Positions 26,687-35,240 of a stretch of 64,000 nucleotides of DNA are shown here, piece after piece. Source of the stretch: Pseudomonas silvicola (GTDB lineage Bacteria > Pseudomonadota > Gammaproteobacteria > Pseudomonadales > Pseudomonadaceae); the NCBI RefSeq assembly GCF_026651855.1, contig NZ_CP093280.1, positions 3,326,001 through 3,390,000 on the forward strand. Direction: 5' to 3'. The notes beneath the pieces were generated by a model. That model worked only from the letters and a program-made list of their open reading frames with translations. It searched no databases and was not told the origin of the DNA. The position numbers were made by a program, and so were the translations under genes. Position 1 is the stretch's first letter, and each line of letters begins with the position of its first letter.

Positions 26687-28024
26687 ATGACAATCGATAT
26701 CGGGCCCGCGCCCCAGTCGCAGGCCGCCCCGTCCGTGTCCCGCCCCCTCACCAGCCGCTACCGCTGGACCATCTGTGCCTTGTTGTTCGTCGCCATCGGC
26801 ATCAACTACATCGACCGGCAGATGATCGGTATCCTCAAGCCCACCCTCACCGCGGACCTCAAATGGTCCGAGACCGACTACGCCACCATCGTGTTCTGGT
26901 TCCAGTGTGCCTACGCCATTGGCTTTCTGACGTTCGGGCGCATCATCGACAAGGTGGGCGTGCGCATCGGTTATGCCCTGGCCTTCACCGTGTGGACCCT
27001 GGCCAGCATCGGCCATGGCCTGGTGCAAGGGGTGACGCAGTTTGCCCTGGCGCGCTTTGCCCTGGGCTTTGGCGAATCGGGGAGCTTTCCCGCCAGCCTG
27101 AAAGCCGTGTCGGAGTGGTTTCCACAAAAGGAGCGCGCCCAGGCCACCGGTATCTTCAACGCTGGCACGGCCTTCGGCCCCATCGTCACCCCGCTGTTGG
27201 TGCCGGCCATTACGTTGGCCTGGGGCTGGCGCGCGGCGTTCATCTCCATTGGCGTGGTCACCGCGCTGTGGCTGATCGCCTGGATGCTGATGTACCGCAG
27301 TCCGCAACAGCACGAGAAGGTCAGTGCCAAGGAGCTGGCCTACATCCAGAGCGACACCGACCCATCGCTGCCGGTCGACGCTACCCCGGCGAAATTCTCC
27401 TGGTTCAAGCTGCTGACCTTTCGCGAAACCTGGGCCTACGCGGCCGGCAAGTTTCTCACCGACCCCATCTGGTGGCTGTACCTGTTCTGGCTGCCGGACT
27501 TCCTGGGCAAGACATACGGCCTGGACCTGAAGTCCTTCGGACCGCCCCTGATCGCGGTCTACCTGCTGGCTGACGTGGGGTCGGTGCTGGGTGGGTGGGG
27601 CTCGTCCCGGCAGTTGAAGAACGGGCGCAGCGCCAACGCGGCGCGCAAGACCACCATGCTGCTGTGCGCGTTGGCGGTGATCCCTATTGTTACCGCCCAG
27701 TTCGTCTCAAGCCTGTGGCTGGTGGTGGCAATCATCGGCCTGGCGGCGGCTTCGCACCAGGCGTGGTCGGCCAACCTGATGACCTTGCCTTCCGACCTGT
27801 TCCCGAAACAGGCGGTGGCTTCGGTGATCGGCATCGGCGGTACGGCGGGCGCCATGGGGGGCATGCTGATGACCACCTACAATGGCTATATCCTTGACGT
27901 GTTCAAGTCCTACCAGCCGATTTTCATCGTGGCCGGCAGTGCATACCTGGTGGCGATCGTGGTCATTCACCTGCTGACGCCGCGGCTCAAGCCGGTGGCG
28001 GCGGAGCGCCTGCTGCGAGGCTGA
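26687..28024 (+). CDS. MFS transporter of the anion:cation symporter type (hexuronate/glucarate-like)
   Basis: 445 residues from the ATG at 26687 with AAAGGA upstream; longer frames run into the LysR gene. Twelve membrane helices; the first carries GINYIDRQMIG, characteristic of ExuT/GudP-like sugar-acid importers. In the family these take up hexuronates, glucarate or similar organic anions with protons. GntR-type sites in its promoter agree with regulation by a sugar-acid-sensing repressor. The gluconate dehydrogenase operon 1.2 kb downstream hints at a sugar-acid theme, but this is inference. Confidence 0.88.
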   Translation: MTIDIGPAPQSQAAPSVSRPLTSRYRWTICALLFVAIGINYIDRQMIGILKPTLTADLKWSETDYATIVFWFQCAYAIGFLTFGRIIDKVGVRIGYALAFTVWTLASIGHGLVQGVTQFALARFALGFGESGSFPASLKAVSEWFPQKERAQATGIFNAGTAFGPIVTPLLVPAITLAWGWRAAFISIGVVTALWLIAWMLMYRSPQQHEKVSAKELAYIQSDTDPSLPVDATPAKFSWFKLLTFRETWAYAAGKFLTDPIWWLYLFWLPDFLGKTYGLDLKSFGPPLIAVYLLADVGSVLGGWGSSRQLKNGRSANAARKTTMLLCALAVIPIVTAQFVSSLWLVVAIIGLAAASHQAWSANLMTLPSDLFPKQAVASVIGIGGTAGAMGGMLMTTYNGYILDVFKSYQPIFIVAGSAYLVAIVVIHLLTPRLKPVAAERLLRG

Positions 28025-28031
28025 ACGACCA

Positions 28032-28058
28032 CCCCTGCCCGGTAAAACCGGGCAGGGG
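28032..28058. terminator. Bidirectional hairpin terminator
   Basis: A perfect 12-bp stem, CCCCTGCCCGGT (28032-28043) with ACCGGGCAGGGG (28047-28058) and a three-base loop, lies between convergent genes, 8 bases after the transporter stop. It lacks a T run, yet the stem strength and position make a termination function likely. Confidence 0.75.
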
Positions 28059-28075
28059 GCAGTGCGCTACCGTGA

Positions 28076-28705
28076 TCAGGCCATCTCGGCCTTGAGCATG
28101 GCGATCTTGGTGTTGATGTTGTCCTGCGCTACCTGGGTCTTTTCCTTGGTCAGGTCGGCGACTTTCTTGTCCACGGCAGCCTGTTGGTCAGGCGTCATGG
28201 CGTTGTACTCGTCCTTGGTCACCCCCGTCAGTTCCTGGCGCATCTTCTCGGCGTCGCTTTCGTTCATGTACTCCTTGAACTGATCGCTGGCCGAGCTTGC
28301 GGTGCTGCTGGTGCTGCCAGTCAGGTCCGACGCGGCGACGGCCAGGCTGGCGGAGTTGGCCTGGGAGTCCGAAGCCGCGGCGGTGGTGGTCTGCGCGCCG
28401 CTGTTGTCAGCGGCAGCCACGGCCGATGCCACCGACGCCGTCGCGGCCTGGGCCTCGGTGGTGTCGTCGGTGCTGTTGGCGGTGGCCGCCTTGAGGTTGA
28501 CCATCATCTTGGCAAAGGCTTCATCGAAGCTTGAGCTGTCGCTGCTGGTCTGCGCCGAATCGTCGGTGCTGCTGGACGTCGTCGCGGTCAGCGGCGTCGC
28601 CGAGGTGGCGACGGTGGTGTACTGGTCCTTGTCCGCGGCGGTCAACGTCGCCGCGGCAGGGGTTTTCACAGCAATGTGCTGGGTCGTGCTGTTGGTGATG
28701 AACAT
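28076..28705 (-). CDS. Low-complexity Ala/Ser/Thr-rich protein of unknown function
   Basis: 209 residues behind an excellent ribosome site (AGGAGG, 6 bases before ATG), so it is surely translated. No signal peptide or membrane helix and no cysteine. Residues 1-150 are dominated by Ala, Ser, Thr, Asp and Gln and look disordered, apart from a short helix (FDEAFAKMMVNLKAA). The last 60 residues are charged and helical (YMNESDAEKMRQEL, DQQAAVDKKVADL). This style (Ser/Thr/Ala-rich start, no signal peptide, helical end) recalls secreted harpin-like or export-apparatus substrates, but I recognise no family and no secretion genes adjoin it. Confidence 0.75.
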   Translation of the reverse strand: MFITNSTTQHIAVKTPAAATLTAADKDQYTTVATSATPLTATTSSSTDDSAQTSSDSSSFDEAFAKMMVNLKAATANSTDDTTEAQAATASVASAVAAADNSGAQTTTAAASDSQANSASLAVAASDLTGSTSSTASSASDQFKEYMNESDAEKMRQELTGVTKDEYNAMTPDQQAAVDKKVADLTKEKTQVAQDNINTKIAMLKAEMA

Positions 28706-29035
28706 CCTTCACCTCCTGAGTGTCGGGTGGTGGCCAATCACAGCAAGATGGGTGCCAAGGGCGGGCAGGGCGGGGTTGGCTCAATGTTTGCGGGGGTGAG
28801 GGCCTGCTTGGCCGCCAGGGTGCGGGTCAAGAAAGCGGCAGAAGGTCGCCGCCTGATGCCATTCATTGCCGCTGCTGGAGCCGGTCACTGATTTTGGAGT
28901 GACTGCGCAAGCGTTGCCTGGACGTTCAAGGCATTGCGCACAGGCCCGGCACGCTCGGCTATCGATCATTACCTTTTTAGAAACAGTGATTTACCAAACA
29001 TGTAAGCAATTTAACATTGCGTTGACAGCACTTTG
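28706..29035. other. Intergenic region without recognisable gene
   Basis: About 330 bases between the low-complexity protein gene (minus) and the leader of the gluconate dehydrogenase operon. The 28706-28970 part is of average composition with no supported frame; 28970-29035 is AT-rich. TTAACA (29011-29016) lies 18 bases before GGTATA (29035-29040), a possible promoter for the structured RNA described next. Confidence 0.4.
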
Positions 29036-29040
29036 GTATA

Positions 29041-29141
29041 CCCTCGCGACACTCTGCCGCATACGTTTGCGCGGCAGCTGGCTGGAAGCCAACCTCGACA
29101 CCCATGGATGACCTGCCCGGAGCCCCGTGCAGGTTTTTTTT
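29041..29141 (+). ncRNA. Candidate structured leader or small RNA with intrinsic terminator
   Basis: About 100 bases with three successive hairpins on the plus strand: CTGCCGC/GCGGCAG (29054-29060 with 29071-29077, 7 perfect pairs), TGGCT/AGCCA (29079-29083 with 29087-29091) and a terminator stem at 29111-29134 followed by eight T. No convincing frame explains it. It ends just before the PtxS-like palindrome and the gluconate dehydrogenase genes, so it could be an attenuated leader or an independent small RNA. Existence as a transcript is not proven. Confidence 0.45.
29111..29141 (+). terminator. Intrinsic terminator upstream of the gluconate dehydrogenase operon
   Basis: ACCTGC (29111-29116) pairs with GCAGGT (29129-29134); inside, CGG pairs with CCG across one mismatch, leaving an AGCC loop. 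Eight T residues follow (29134-29141). This is the best textbook intrinsic terminator in the window, and it lies before, not after, a recognised gene. Confidence 0.75.
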
Positions 29142-29150
29142 GGCGTGTTT

Positions 29151-29166
29151 CTGAAACCGGTTTCAG
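29151..29166. promoter_or_regulatory. PtxS-type operator
   Basis: CTGAAACCGGTTTCAG is a perfect 16-bp palindrome. Its core TGAAACCGGTTTCA is, from memory, identical to the site bound by the LacI-family repressor PtxS in P. putida, which is released by 2-ketogluconate and controls the gluconate dehydrogenase and ketogluconate genes. It lies 61 bases before the first gene of that operon here, as expected for repression. Confidence 0.88.
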
Positions 29167-29227
29167 TTCAGTAAAACCAGAGCCCGGGCCACCCGTGGCC
29201 ATGCCTTGCCTGACCGAGAGAATACCC

Positions 29228-29809
29228 ATGCAAGCCCTTGAACCTGATCCTTCGCAACCCTCCCCGTGGCACGCGCCGCTCAAACGCCGCACGGTGCTGA
29301 CCGCCTTCGCCGTGGCCGCGCTCCAGGCTGGCATGGCCAGTACCCTGGGCTGGTCGCCGCTGGCGCTGGCTGATGGCCGGGAGCTGGATGCGCAGGGCTT
29401 TTTCCTGGTGTCCCAGGTGCTGACTGGCTACGACGACCTTGATCCCCTGATCGCCGGGCGTATCGCCCGCGCGCTGATCGCGCAGAAACCGGGCATGGCC
29501 GCGTCGTTGGCCAACCTGAGCAAGCTGGCCGCCGTGCCGGCCAACCGTGACAGCGCCGAGGCGCTGTTGGCTGCCGCGCGGCAGATCAATGAAGCAGATG
29601 CCGCCCTGGCCCTGGTGGCGGCATGGTTCAAGGGCACCGTCGGCCACGGCCAGGACGCGGTGCTGATTACTTACAAGGATGCGCTCATGTACCGCCCCGC
29701 CAGTGATGGATTGATCGTGCCCACCTACTGCGGCAATGGCCCGCTGTGGTGGACCGCCGCCATTCCCGATGCCAGTGCATCGATCTACGGCCCGAGGAGC
29801 GCAGCATGA
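29228..29809 (+). CDS. Gluconate 2-dehydrogenase gamma (small) subunit
   Basis: 193 residues from the ATG at 29228; longer frames would cross the operator and terminator. A twin-arginine-like signal (LKRRTVLTAF, then a hydrophobic stretch to about residue 48) indicates Tat export, probably carrying the flavoprotein subunit along. The rest matches the gluconate 2-dehydrogenase subunit 3 family (GRELDAQGFFLVSQVLTG, ending GPLWWTAAIP). Needed for maturation and export of the periplasmic complex oxidising gluconate to 2-ketogluconate. Its stop overlaps the next start (ATGA). Confidence 0.92.
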   Translation: MQALEPDPSQPSPWHAPLKRRTVLTAFAVAALQAGMASTLGWSPLALADGRELDAQGFFLVSQVLTGYDDLDPLIAGRIARALIAQKPGMAASLANLSKLAAVPANRDSAEALLAAARQINEADAALALVAAWFKGTVGHGQDAVLITYKDALMYRPASDGLIVPTYCGNGPLWWTAAIPDASASIYGPRSAA

Positions 29810-31458
29810 GAAAGCCGGTATTTGACGCCAATGGCGATGTGACCGCCGACGTGGTCGTGGTGGGTTCCGGCGTGGCCGGAGCATTGATCGCCAACCAGTT
29901 GGTGGCCGAGGGGCACTCGGTGCTGATCCTCGAAGCGGGCCTGCGCATTCAGCGCGCCCAGGCGGTGGAGAACTGGCGCAACATGCCGTTCGACAACCGC
30001 ATCGGCTCCGACTTCCAGGGCCTGTACCCGCAAGCCGAGCACGCGCCCGCGCCGCTGTACTTCCCGAAAAACAACTACGTGGGGCTCAGCGGGCCGAGCG
30101 GCAGCAGCTTCCAGCAGGGTTACCTGCGCACCCTGGGCGGCACCACCTGGCACTGGGCGGCGTCGTGCTGGCGCCACCTGCCGGTGGACCTGCGCATGCA
30201 GTCCGAATACGGCGTGGGCCGTGACTGGCCGATCAGCTACGACGAGCTGGAACCCTACTACTGCCGCGCCGAAGAGGCGATGGGCGTGGCTGGCCCCAGC
30301 GACCCGGAACTGCAAAGCCCGCGCGAGCGCAGCCAGCCGTACCCCATGGACATGGTGCCGTGGGGCTACGGTGACAAGCGCTTCGCCGAAGTGGTCAATG
30401 CCCACGGCTACAAGCACATCCCCATTCCCCAGGGCCGCAGCACGCGGCCGTGGAAAGGCCGGCCGACCTGCTGTGGCAACAACAATTGCCAGCCGATCTG
30501 CCCGATCGGCGCCATGTACAACGCCATCCACACCATCGAAGAAGCCGAGCGCAATGGCGCCCTGGCGCTGACCGAGGCAGTGGTCTACAAGATCGACACC
30601 GACGAGGGCAACCGCGTGACAGCCGTGCACTGGCTGAGCGCCGATGGCAAGTCGCACAAGGCCAGCGGCAAGGTCTTCGCCCTGGCCTGCAACGCCCTGG
30701 AGACCCCGCGCCTGCTGCTGTTGGCCGCCAACGAGCGCAACCCCCACGGTATTGCCAACTCCTCCGACCAGGTGGGGCGCAACATGATGGACCACTCCGG
30801 TTTCCACTGTTCGTTCATTGCCAACGAGCCGCTGTGGATCGGCCGTGGCCCAGCGCAGAGCAGCTGTATTGTCGGCCCGCGTGACGGCGAGTTCCGCTCC
30901 AGGTACTCGGCCAACAAAATGATCCTGAACAACATCACGCAGGTCGCCAAGGCCACCGAACAGGCCCTGGCCATGGGACTGGTGGGCAAGGCGCTGGAAG
31001 CCGAAATCCGCCGCCGTTCCACCCACGGCGTCGACCTGTCGATCAGCCTGGAGCCGTTGCCGGACCCCAACAACCGCCTGACCCTGAGCACTACCCGCAA
31101 GGACCCACACGGCCTGGCGTGCCCGGATATCTACTACGACGTGGGCGACTACGTGCGCAAGGGCGCCGAGGCGGCCCATGCGCAGTTGGAGCACATTGGC
31201 AGCCTGTTCGGCGCCACCGAGTTCGTCATCACCACCAGCCTGAACGCCAACAACCACATCATGGGCGGCACCATCATGGGCAACGACCCGCGTGATTCGG
31301 TGGTCAACGGCGACTGCCGCACCCACGACCATGCCAACCTGTGGCTGCCCGGTGGCGGCGCCATGGCCTCGGCCAGCGTCGTCAACACCACCCTGACCAT
31401 GGCGGCGCTGGCGATCAAGGCCGCCGACGACATGAGCAAAGCATTGGCGCGGGGTTGA
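29806..31458 (+). CDS. Gluconate 2-dehydrogenase flavoprotein subunit
   Basis: 550 residues, GMC oxidoreductase family. FAD-binding motif VVGSGVAG (residues 18-25), a cluster of cysteines 222, 223, 228 and 232 (CCGNNNCQPIC) with the same spacing as the 3Fe-4S ligands of FAD-dependent glucose dehydrogenases, and the C-terminal GMC domain with NNHIMGGT and the active-site region near residue 480. No signal peptide of its own; it is expected to be exported with the gamma subunit. Electrons pass to the cytochrome subunit encoded 4 bases downstream. Confidence 0.95.
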   Translation: MRKPVFDANGDVTADVVVVGSGVAGALIANQLVAEGHSVLILEAGLRIQRAQAVENWRNMPFDNRIGSDFQGLYPQAEHAPAPLYFPKNNYVGLSGPSGSSFQQGYLRTLGGTTWHWAASCWRHLPVDLRMQSEYGVGRDWPISYDELEPYYCRAEEAMGVAGPSDPELQSPRERSQPYPMDMVPWGYGDKRFAEVVNAHGYKHIPIPQGRSTRPWKGRPTCCGNNNCQPICPIGAMYNAIHTIEEAERNGALALTEAVVYKIDTDEGNRVTAVHWLSADGKSHKASGKVFALACNALETPRLLLLAANERNPHGIANSSDQVGRNMMDHSGFHCSFIANEPLWIGRGPAQSSCIVGPRDGEFRSRYSANKMILNNITQVAKATEQALAMGLVGKALEAEIRRRSTHGVDLSISLEPLPDPNNRLTLSTTRKDPHGLACPDIYYDVGDYVRKGAEAAHAQLEHIGSLFGATEFVITTSLNANNHIMGGTIMGNDPRDSVVNGDCRTHDHANLWLPGGGAMASASVVNTTLTMAALAIKAADDMSKALARG

Positions 31459-31462
31459 GCAC

Positions 31463-32908
31463 ATGACCTTTACCTTCAAAGCCCACCTGCTGGTGGCGAT
31501 GCTGGCAGTGGCGGGCGTGGCCCGTGCCCAGGACACCGTGCCCGCCCCGGCGGTGACGCCCGTTGGCGGCGTGCTGTCCCAGGAAGAGCAGGGCCGCCGC
31601 CTGGCGGTGGCTGCCGATTGCATGGCGTGCCACACGGTGCCCGACAGCGGCAAGTCGTTCGCGGGCGGGTATGCGATCAACTCGCCGTTCGGGTCGATCT
31701 ATTCCACCAACATCACCCCGTCGAAAACCGCCGGCATCGGTCATTACACCGAGGCGCAGTTCGCCCACGCGGTGCGCGATGGTGTGCGCGCCGACGGCGG
31801 TTACCTGTACCCGGCAATGCCTTACACCTCGTACGTGCACATGAGCGACAGCGACGTGGCCGCGTTGTATGCCTACTTCATGCACTCGGTGGCGCCCATC
31901 GACACCCCGGCGCCGACCACTGCGTTGAACTTCCCCTTCAACATTCGCTTGTCCATGGCCGGCTGGAACCTGCTGTTCCTCGACAGCCGCACCACCCGGG
32001 CAGCGCCGTTGCCGACCCCGGAGCTGGTGCGCGGAGAGTACCTGACCAACACCCTTGAACACTGCGGCGCCTGCCACACCCCGCGCAACCCGCTGATGGC
32101 GGAAATCAAGGGTCAGGCCTTGTCCGGCGGCATGGTGGGGCCGTGGTACGCGCCCAACATCACCTCTGACAAGGTCAGCGGCATTGGTGGCTGGAGCGAC
32201 GCAGAGCTGGTGCAGTACCTGCGTACCGGCCACGCCGAGGGCAAAAACCAGGCGGGCGGCGGCATGGCGGAGGCGGTGCAGAACAGCCTGCAATTCCTGC
32301 CGGACACTGACTTGCAGGCGATCGCGGCGTACCTCAAGAGCACCAACCCCGTGCGTAGCGAAGGCGAAGTACGCCCGGCCTATGAGTTCGGTGCGGCCCA
32401 CAGCGGTGAAGACCAGGTGCGCGGCATGGCCCCGTTCAACGCCCATGACAGCGTGCGTACTGGTGCCCAGTTGTACAGCGGCTACTGCGCCAGTTGCCAC
32501 CAGCCGGGCGGGCAGGGCAGTGCCAACCAGGCTTACCCGTCGCTGTTCCACAACACGGCGACCGGCATGGCCAACTCGGCCAACCTGATCGCAGCCATTC
32601 TGTATGGCGTGGACCGCCAGGAAGGTGGGCACCATGTGCTGATGCCACGCTTCGACGAGGTCAGCTACGTGGCGCAGTTGAACGACCAGCAGATCGCTGA
32701 CATCGCCAACTACGTGCTGCGCAACTTCGGCAACCCGTCCCATGAAGTCAGCGCCCACGACGTGATGATCGCCCGCCAGGGTGGCGAGAAACCGTTGCTG
32801 GCGGTGGTGCAGCCGTACATCGTGCCCGCCATGGTGGTGGGTGTCCTGGTGGTGCTGGCAGTGCTGGGTTGGTGGCTGCGGCGCCGGCGTTTGCCTGCGG
32901 TGGCCTGA
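31463..32908 (+). CDS. Gluconate 2-dehydrogenase triheme cytochrome c subunit
   Basis: 481 residues. A signal peptide (cleavage near ARA-QD, residue 22), three class I heme sites CMACH (53-57), CGACH (201-205) and CASCH (342-346), and a C-terminal membrane helix (about 450-472) followed by RRRR. It anchors the complex on the outer face of the cytoplasmic membrane and delivers electrons from gluconate oxidation to ubiquinone. Last gene of the operon; followed by a hairpin. Confidence 0.95.
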   Translation: MTFTFKAHLLVAMLAVAGVARAQDTVPAPAVTPVGGVLSQEEQGRRLAVAADCMACHTVPDSGKSFAGGYAINSPFGSIYSTNITPSKTAGIGHYTEAQFAHAVRDGVRADGGYLYPAMPYTSYVHMSDSDVAALYAYFMHSVAPIDTPAPTTALNFPFNIRLSMAGWNLLFLDSRTTRAAPLPTPELVRGEYLTNTLEHCGACHTPRNPLMAEIKGQALSGGMVGPWYAPNITSDKVSGIGGWSDAELVQYLRTGHAEGKNQAGGGMAEAVQNSLQFLPDTDLQAIAAYLKSTNPVRSEGEVRPAYEFGAAHSGEDQVRGMAPFNAHDSVRTGAQLYSGYCASCHQPGGQGSANQAYPSLFHNTATGMANSANLIAAILYGVDRQEGGHHVLMPRFDEVSYVAQLNDQQIADIANYVLRNFGNPSHEVSAHDVMIARQGGEKPLLAVVQPYIVPAMVVGVLVVLAVLGWWLRRRRLPAVA

Positions 32909-32936
32909 CCGGCACCCGGCAGGAGCGGGGTGCCGG
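32909..32936 (+). terminator. Hairpin after the gluconate dehydrogenase operon
   Basis: CCGGCACCC (32909-32917) pairs perfectly with GGGTGCCGG (32928-32936), starting immediately after the stop codon. No T run follows, and a REP-like element starts just beyond. Confidence 0.65.
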
Positions 32937-32940
32937 CCAT

Positions 32941-33010
32941 CCGGCGAAGCTCGGGAAGACCGCAACGCGCACGGGCTGATGCGCCGCGGTGTCTGGTCCC
33001 GAGCTGGCGC
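32941..33010. repeat. REP-like palindrome, type B, single copy
   Basis: GGCGAAGCTCGGGAAGACC near 32943 faces GGTCCCGAGCTGGCGC (to 33010). The arms are those of the unit amplified at 53731-55528 (CGAAGCTCGGGAA with TTCCCGAGCTGGCG). It lies between the gluconate dehydrogenase operon and a LysR gene. Confidence 0.65.
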
Positions 33011-33095
33011 TTGGTCGTGCAGGGGGTAAACCGTTCAGGTGGTATCCAGCCATCGACCTTGCGATGATACACCTCCTGGCCAATGGAGCTTCCCC

Positions 33096-33998
33096 GTGGA
33101 CTACTTCGCCGCCCTGACCGCCTTCGTCGAGGCCGCCGACGGCAATAATTTCTCCCGCGCAGCCGAGCGCCTTGGCATCAAGGCCTCGACGGTGTCGCGC
33201 TATGTTAAGGACCTGGAGCAGGACCTGGGCATTGCCCTGTTCAACCGTTCCACCCGTACCTTGCACCTGACCGAAGGCGGGCAGACTTTTCTGCACCACG
33301 CGCGGCGGGTATTGGCTGAACTGGAACAGGCGCGCGCCGCCACTTCCGCCTTGAACCAGCACCCGCGTGGGCTGCTCAAGGTCAGCGTGCCACCGGCCTT
33401 TTCCCGCCACCACGTGCTGCCCTGGCTCGGCGAATTCCTGCAGCGTTACCCGGATATCCAGGTGGAACTGGTGCTGGATGATGCGCGGGTGAACCTGATC
33501 GAGAGCGGCATGGACCTGGCGATCCGCCGCGGTACCTTGCCTGACTCCGGCCTCAAGGCGCGCAAATTGGCGGATGAGCAGTGGGTGCTGTGCGTGGGCA
33601 AGGCCTTCGCCGCTCGGCATGCGCCGCCGGATGAGCCGCAACGCCTGATTGATTACCCGGCGATCCTGGGGCCCGGGCCCGCCGATGAGGTGATGTTCTA
33701 CCGTGAGCAGACCGGCGTGGCCGTGACCCTGCACGGCCCGCTGCGCATCAACGACCTGGACGCCCGGCGTCTGGCGGCGGAGCAGGGCCTGGGCCTGGCG
33801 CTGCTGCCACTCTGGTTGGCGGCCGACGGCCTGGGCAGTGGCCGCCTGCACCGCTGGCTGCCCGAGTGGCAGGTGCCCGCGGGGGAGGCGGCGCTTTGGT
33901 TCGTCTATCCGCCCAAGCGCATTGTCTCCTCCAAAGTGCGCAGCTTCATCGACTTCATGGTCGAGCGCGTCGGCACCCCACCGTATTGGCTTAACTGA
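33096..33998 (+). CDS. LysR-family transcriptional regulator
   Basis: 300 residues from a GTG start at 33096 with GGAG 8 bases upstream; a longer frame begins in the repeat region and is not supported. Helix-turn-helix (NNFSRAAERLGIKASTVSRY, about 18-37) and substrate-binding domain (90-290). Same direction as the gluconate dehydrogenase operon but separated by hairpin and repeat; convergent to the bicupin gene with an 8-base overlap of the coding ends. Target unknown. Confidence 0.93.
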   Translation: MDYFAALTAFVEAADGNNFSRAAERLGIKASTVSRYVKDLEQDLGIALFNRSTRTLHLTEGGQTFLHHARRVLAELEQARAATSALNQHPRGLLKVSVPPAFSRHHVLPWLGEFLQRYPDIQVELVLDDARVNLIESGMDLAIRRGTLPDSGLKARKLADEQWVLCVGKAFAARHAPPDEPQRLIDYPAILGPGPADEVMFYREQTGVAVTLHGPLRINDLDARRLAAEQGLGLALLPLWLAADGLGSGRLHRWLPEWQVPAGEAALWFVYPPKRIVSSKVRSFIDFMVERVGTPPYWLN

Positions 33999-34911
33999 AA
34001 CGAATGTCCAGGGCCCGCAGGTGGGTCTGCAGGCCGGCGTCCTGAATAGGGATGAGGAACGCTTCGCGGTCCGACTCGTTGTAATGGGCATGCCAGTACC
34101 CAGGCGGTGTGACGAACGCCAGGCCAGGCGCCCAGTCCACGCGGGTGGGGTTGCGGATCTGCCCGGCATCGTCCAGTTCTGTGCCCACCAGGGTGTAACA
34201 GCCTTGCGGCGCATCGATGATGAAATCCAGGGCGATGGATTGGTGACGGTGGGGTTTCTGCACCGAGCCTGGCGGCAGAATGCCGTACATGGCCCACAGC
34301 ACGTGGGTCACGGTGCGGGTCTGTGGGAAATGTCGGTTGCCCAGCAGGATGCTGATGCGGCTACGGTCCTGGGCCCGGGGATCGTCGGCTGCTTCGCGCA
34401 GCTTGGCGTTGGCAACCTCGGCCGGGTACAGCGTGGCGCTGAAACGGTCCTGGCCCGTGGTCACGCCCAGGTAGCGCAACAGCGGTTCGTCGTGCACGTA
34501 ATAGAAGCGGCTATCGGCACTGGCGGTCAGTGTTGTCGCCTGCAGGCCTGGCAGGGCGATGAAGCAGCCCTGATGCCACTCGAACTGGCTATCGCCCTGG
34601 CTCAAGCGGCCAGAGCCCGCGATCACGTACAGCACCTGCGAGGTGGCGTTGGGCGCCAGGCGCAGGTTGTCGCCGGCGTTCAGGCGAATGAAGTTGGCAC
34701 ACAGCCCTGGCCCGGTGGCGGGCCCGGCGCAGCCCAGGTGTTCGCTCAGGTCCAGCGGCACTACCCGGGAGGGGCCATCGGCGCACAGCGTGGCGGGGAA
34801 ACTATGGTAAGGGATACGGCTGATCAGGTTGGCGCTGATCGGGTTGGCGGCCTTGCTGTATTCGAAGTATTCGGCGTCAGCGGTCGCGGCGGGGATGAAG
34901 GCACTGTTCAT
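33991..34911 (-). CDS. Bicupin protein, possible dioxygenase-like
   Basis: 306 residues with two cupin domains (about 75-140 and 205-285). The second has a likely metal set (KPHRHQSIALDF and YWHAHYNE); the first looks degenerate. The layout is that of gentisate-dioxygenase-like bicupins, but catalysis is unproven. GGAG precedes the ATG. Its coding end overlaps the LysR gene by 8 bases. No pathway neighbours help define the substrate. Confidence 0.75.
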   Translation of the reverse strand: MNSAFIPAATADAEYFEYSKAANPISANLISRIPYHSFPATLCADGPSRVVPLDLSEHLGCAGPATGPGLCANFIRLNAGDNLRLAPNATSQVLYVIAGSGRLSQGDSQFEWHQGCFIALPGLQATTLTASADSRFYYVHDEPLLRYLGVTTGQDRFSATLYPAEVANAKLREAADDPRAQDRSRISILLGNRHFPQTRTVTHVLWAMYGILPPGSVQKPHRHQSIALDFIIDAPQGCYTLVGTELDDAGQIRNPTRVDWAPGLAFVTPPGYWHAHYNESDREAFLIPIQDAGLQTHLRALDIRFS

Positions 34912-35240
34912 GGGGCAGGCTCCTTTTTGGTTGATGGAGCCACTATACGAAGCGGGGCGGGGGGGATTAATGGCCCTGGGGGCACAGGTGTTATGTGGAA
35001 AGGGGAGGCCGGAGATTTACCAAGATGGTGGGCGAATGGCCGTAAGCGTGAACACGCACATGCAGCCGCCACAGATCATGGCGTGGCCATAGCCTGCCGC
35101 CCCCGCGCGCATCCACTGTGGGACCGGGCGAAGCTCGGGAAAAAGAACACCGCGCAGTACGGGCCCATGCGACGACTGATTCCCGAACTAAACCCAGGCT
35201 CAAAATAGAAAGCGTCTACAGCCATAGAGCACGAACCGAC
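34912..35240. other. Intergenic region with no recognised gene
   Basis: 329 bases between two minus-strand genes. It should hold the bicupin promoter at its left end. The right part contains a degraded type B repeat (35118-35205). A long frame on the plus strand here is only a shadow of the bicupin and LysR genes. Confidence 0.5.
35118..35205. repeat. REP-like palindrome, type B, degenerate single copy
   Basis: TGTGGGACCGGGCGAAGCTC at 35118 followed by GGGAA matches the left arm of the array unit at 53731-55528 almost exactly; the right arm (TTCCCGAACTAAACCCAGGC near 35183-35202) is decayed. Confidence 0.5.

Noticed and set aside
29022-29042. TTGACA followed by TATACC as a sigma-70 promoter
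   Set aside because: Only 9 bases separate the two boxes, far too few; the pair TTAACA (29011) and GGTATA (29035) is more plausible.
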